From: Desulfitobacterium metallireducens DSM 15288
GTDB lineage: Bacteria > Bacillota > Desulfitobacteriia > Desulfitobacteriales > Desulfitobacteriaceae
Reading direction: 5' to 3'
Assembly (NCBI RefSeq): GCF_000231405.2
Contig: NZ_CP007032.1
Location: 930,001-994,000, forward strand
DNA: 64,000 bases
Part shown: positions 62,573 through 64,000 of the stretch, piece after piece
How positions within the stretch are numbered: position 1 is the stretch's first letter
How the letters are laid out: every line of letters starts with the position of its first letter
The notes under the pieces: generated by a model
Told to the model about the DNA's origin: nothing
Seen by the model: the letters and a program-made list of their open reading frames with translations, nothing else
Database searches by the model: none
Made by a program: the position numbers and the translations under genes

Positions 62573-62923
62573 GTGGATCGAAAAAAAGAATTAAAGCTGC
62601 AATACAAGCAAATGAGACCCGATATGGGACTATTTATTATTCGTTCGCAAATGAACAGCAAATGTTATATAGAAGCGAGTCAGAATTTAAAGGGTGCGAT
62701 GAATAGCTCTCAGTTTAAACTGGAAGGCAACTCTCATCCTAATCGGGAGTTACAAAAGGAATGGAATGAGCAAGGGGCAGAGAATTTTATGATTGATATT
62801 CTTGAAAATCTTGAATATGACAAAGATGAATCGAAGAGTGATTATAGAGAAGATTTAGTTTTGCTCCGAATGACCTGGGAAGAAAAATTGATTGAAGAAA
62901 ATATGGAGTTTTATAAAAAATAA
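62573..62923 (+). CDS. GIY-YIG-family small protein, degenerate motif
   Basis: A 116-residue protein related to GIY-YIG nucleases: the GIY strand reads G-L-F-I-I-R and the YIG strand C-Y-I-E-A-S, followed by a conserved Asn-Leu helix and H-P-N-R-E-L-Q-K-E-W-N. The replacement of the YIG Gly by Glu and of the GIY tyrosine leaves catalysis doubtful. Proteins of this length are common in Firmicutes, without known role. The start GTG 62573 lies 1 base after the upstream stop, so translation is probably coupled. Confidence 0.75.
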   Translation: MDRKKELKLQYKQMRPDMGLFIIRSQMNSKCYIEASQNLKGAMNSSQFKLEGNSHPNRELQKEWNEQGAENFMIDILENLEYDKDESKSDYREDLVLLRMTWEEKLIEENMEFYKK

Positions 62924-63046
62924 ATATACATAATACAAGTGGAAGAAATCCTTGTATTAAGATACAATAACTATTATAAAATACATAATTGTTATGTCGT
63001 ACAATGATTGTACTTCGAAATAATTGGAAACCTAAGGAGGAAGAAA

Positions 63047-64000
63047 ATGCAGAAAATCCAAATGAATATTCCCTTGGTTGAAATGGATGGGGATGAGATG
63101 ACAAGAATCATCTGGAAATCCATCAAGGAAATTTTGCTACGACCCTATATCGAATTAAAGACAGACTACTATGATCTTGGACTCCAGAAACGAGATGAAA
63201 CAGAGGACAAAATCACAGTTGATGCAGCGAATGCGACCAAGAAATACGGTGTGGCCGTTAAATGTGCAACGATTACCCCGAATGCTCAGAGGATGGAAGA
63301 GTATAATCTTAAACAGATGTGGAAAAGTCCGAATGGGACGATCAGAGCGATCCTCGATGGAACCGTTTTTCGGGCTCCAATTATTGTGAAGGGTATACAA
63401 CCTTTGATTCCAACTTGGAAAAAACCGATTACGATTGCCCGTCACGCTTATGGCGATATCTATAGAAATGTTGAATATAGAGTCGGTGAGCCCGGAAAAG
63501 CTGAGCTTGTTTTTACCAATGAAAAAGGGGAAGAAACGCGCCAGACCATTTTTGAATTTAAAGATAAGGGCGTTCTCATGGGGATGCATAATATTGACCG
63601 CTCTATTGAAAGCTTTGCACGAGCTTGTTTTAATTACGCTCTTGATGTGAAGCAGGATTTGTGGTTTTCAACGAAAGACACGATTTCCAAAAAATATGAC
63701 CATACCTTTAAAGATATTTTCCAAGAAATTTATGATCAGGAATATAAGCAAAAATTTGAAGAAGCGAAGATTGAATATTTCTATACGTTGATCGATGATG
63801 CTGTTGCTCGTGTTATTCGCTCTGAAGGGGGCTATATTTGGGCATGTAAAAACTATGATGGCGATGTTATGTCAGACATGGTGGCAACTGCCTTTGGAAG
63901 TCTAGCTATGATGACGTCCGTACTCGTTTCACCGGAAGGTAATTATGAGTTTGAAGCAGCACATGGTACTGTTACACGCCATTATTACAAGCATCTTAAA
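63047..64000 (+). CDS. icd: NADP-dependent isocitrate dehydrogenase (type II), 3' partial
   Basis: The visible 318 residues start [20 protein letters not shown], the mark of the eukaryotic-like dimeric isocitrate dehydrogenases (IDH1 type). S-P-N-G-T-I-R and R-H-A-Y-G-D form the isocitrate-binding site, and A-H-G-T-V-T-R-H near the window end contributes to NADP binding. It makes 2-oxoglutarate from isocitrate. AAGGAGG (63034-63040) precedes ATG 63047. The gene runs past base 64000; about 80-90 C-terminal residues are not seen. Confidence 0.93.
   Translation, partial: MQKIQMNIPLVEMDGDEMTRIIWKSIKEILLRPYIELKTDYYDLGLQKRDETEDKITVDAANATKKYGVAVKCATITPNAQRMEEYNLKQMWKSPNGTIRAILDGTVFRAPIIVKGIQPLIPTWKKPITIARHAYGDIYRNVEYRVGEPGKAELVFTNEKGEETRQTIFEFKDKGVLMGMHNIDRSIESFARACFNYALDVKQDLWFSTKDTISKKYDHTFKDIFQEIYDQEYKQKFEEAKIEYFYTLIDDAVARVIRSEGGYIWACKNYDGDVMSDMVATAFGSLAMMTSVLVSPEGNYEFEAAHGTVTRHYYKHLK

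Overview
The window reads as chromosome of an anaerobic, endospore-forming, low-to-mid GC Firmicute, most likely a Peptococcaceae-type clostridium of the Desulfosporosinus/Desulfitobacterium kind. The reasons are the pcrA - CBS-type pyrophosphatase - ligA - gatCAB block, a gerA-type germinant receptor operon, a SpoVB flippase, two CstA-type carriers, a NifV-like synthase, FdhD, MoaE, HypA/HypB and many ferredoxin-like membrane proteins. The genus is inferred from gene content and was not tested by comparison. Shine-Dalgarno sites are strong (AGGAGG type) and TTG/GTG starts are common.

Region by region. 1-2926: tail of a zinc-binding chemoreceptor, a CstA pyruvate/peptide carrier and a secreted NlpC/P60 wall hydrolase. 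3117-12763: housekeeping run (PcrA helicase, regulated inorganic pyrophosphatase, NAD-dependent ligase, the GatCAB amidotransferase) broken by a GC-rich inverted-repeat element at 9250-9421. 12981-18482: homocitrate-synthase-like protein, FdhD with a neighbouring cysteine desulfurase that appears to start at CTG, a CPBP protease and RlmD. 18678-25324: accessory block with a TetR regulator, a winged-helix/ferredoxin protein, a flavoprotein, an SRPBCC membrane protein, HypA, HypB and a nickel/cobalt permease, plus a broken copy of the flavoprotein gene. It holds nickel-supply functions but no nickel enzyme. 25981-28905: HxlR-controlled redox cluster (DsbA-like, old yellow enzyme, MBL hydrolase). 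29159-34872: HD-GYP protein, a small Ser/Lys/Tyr/His-rich protein overlapping a eukaryotic-type kinase, SpoVB, and the RIC iron-sulfur repair protein. 35062-38896: MerR-controlled operon (FMN reductase, cyclophilin-like lipoprotein, Fe-alcohol dehydrogenase, CMD protein, cupin) behind a classical 19-bp-spacer MerR promoter. 39139-42280: a TetM-like GTPase fused to a Rae1/YacP-type NYN nuclease, then MoaE. 42367-46503: gerA-type receptor operon on the minus strand (A, C, B and a small D-like subunit). 46718-55651: NapH-like Fe-S membrane protein, second CstA, a decayed NapH-like gene, pentapeptide protein, ferric-reductase-like flavocytochrome, amino-acid permease and a lipoprotein. 55947-64000: flavoprotein, HsmA-type protein with SDR, phosphatidylserine decarboxylase, TPR protein, BFD-like ferredoxin, YetF-like protein, thioredoxin-like protein, a DUF6530-like/GIY-YIG pair behind tandem operators, and the start of isocitrate dehydrogenase.

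The strongest candidates for undescribed biology are (i) the translational GTPase-NYN nuclease fusion at 39139-41781, (ii) the small SKYH-rich protein translationally overlapped with a Ser/Thr kinase next to spoVB (30780-31714), (iii) the orphan nickel-handling block with its duplicated and decayed flavoprotein gene, and (iv) the DUF6530-like/GIY-YIG pair governed by two tandem TTACT-N5-AGTAA palindromes placed exactly over the predicted transcription start.
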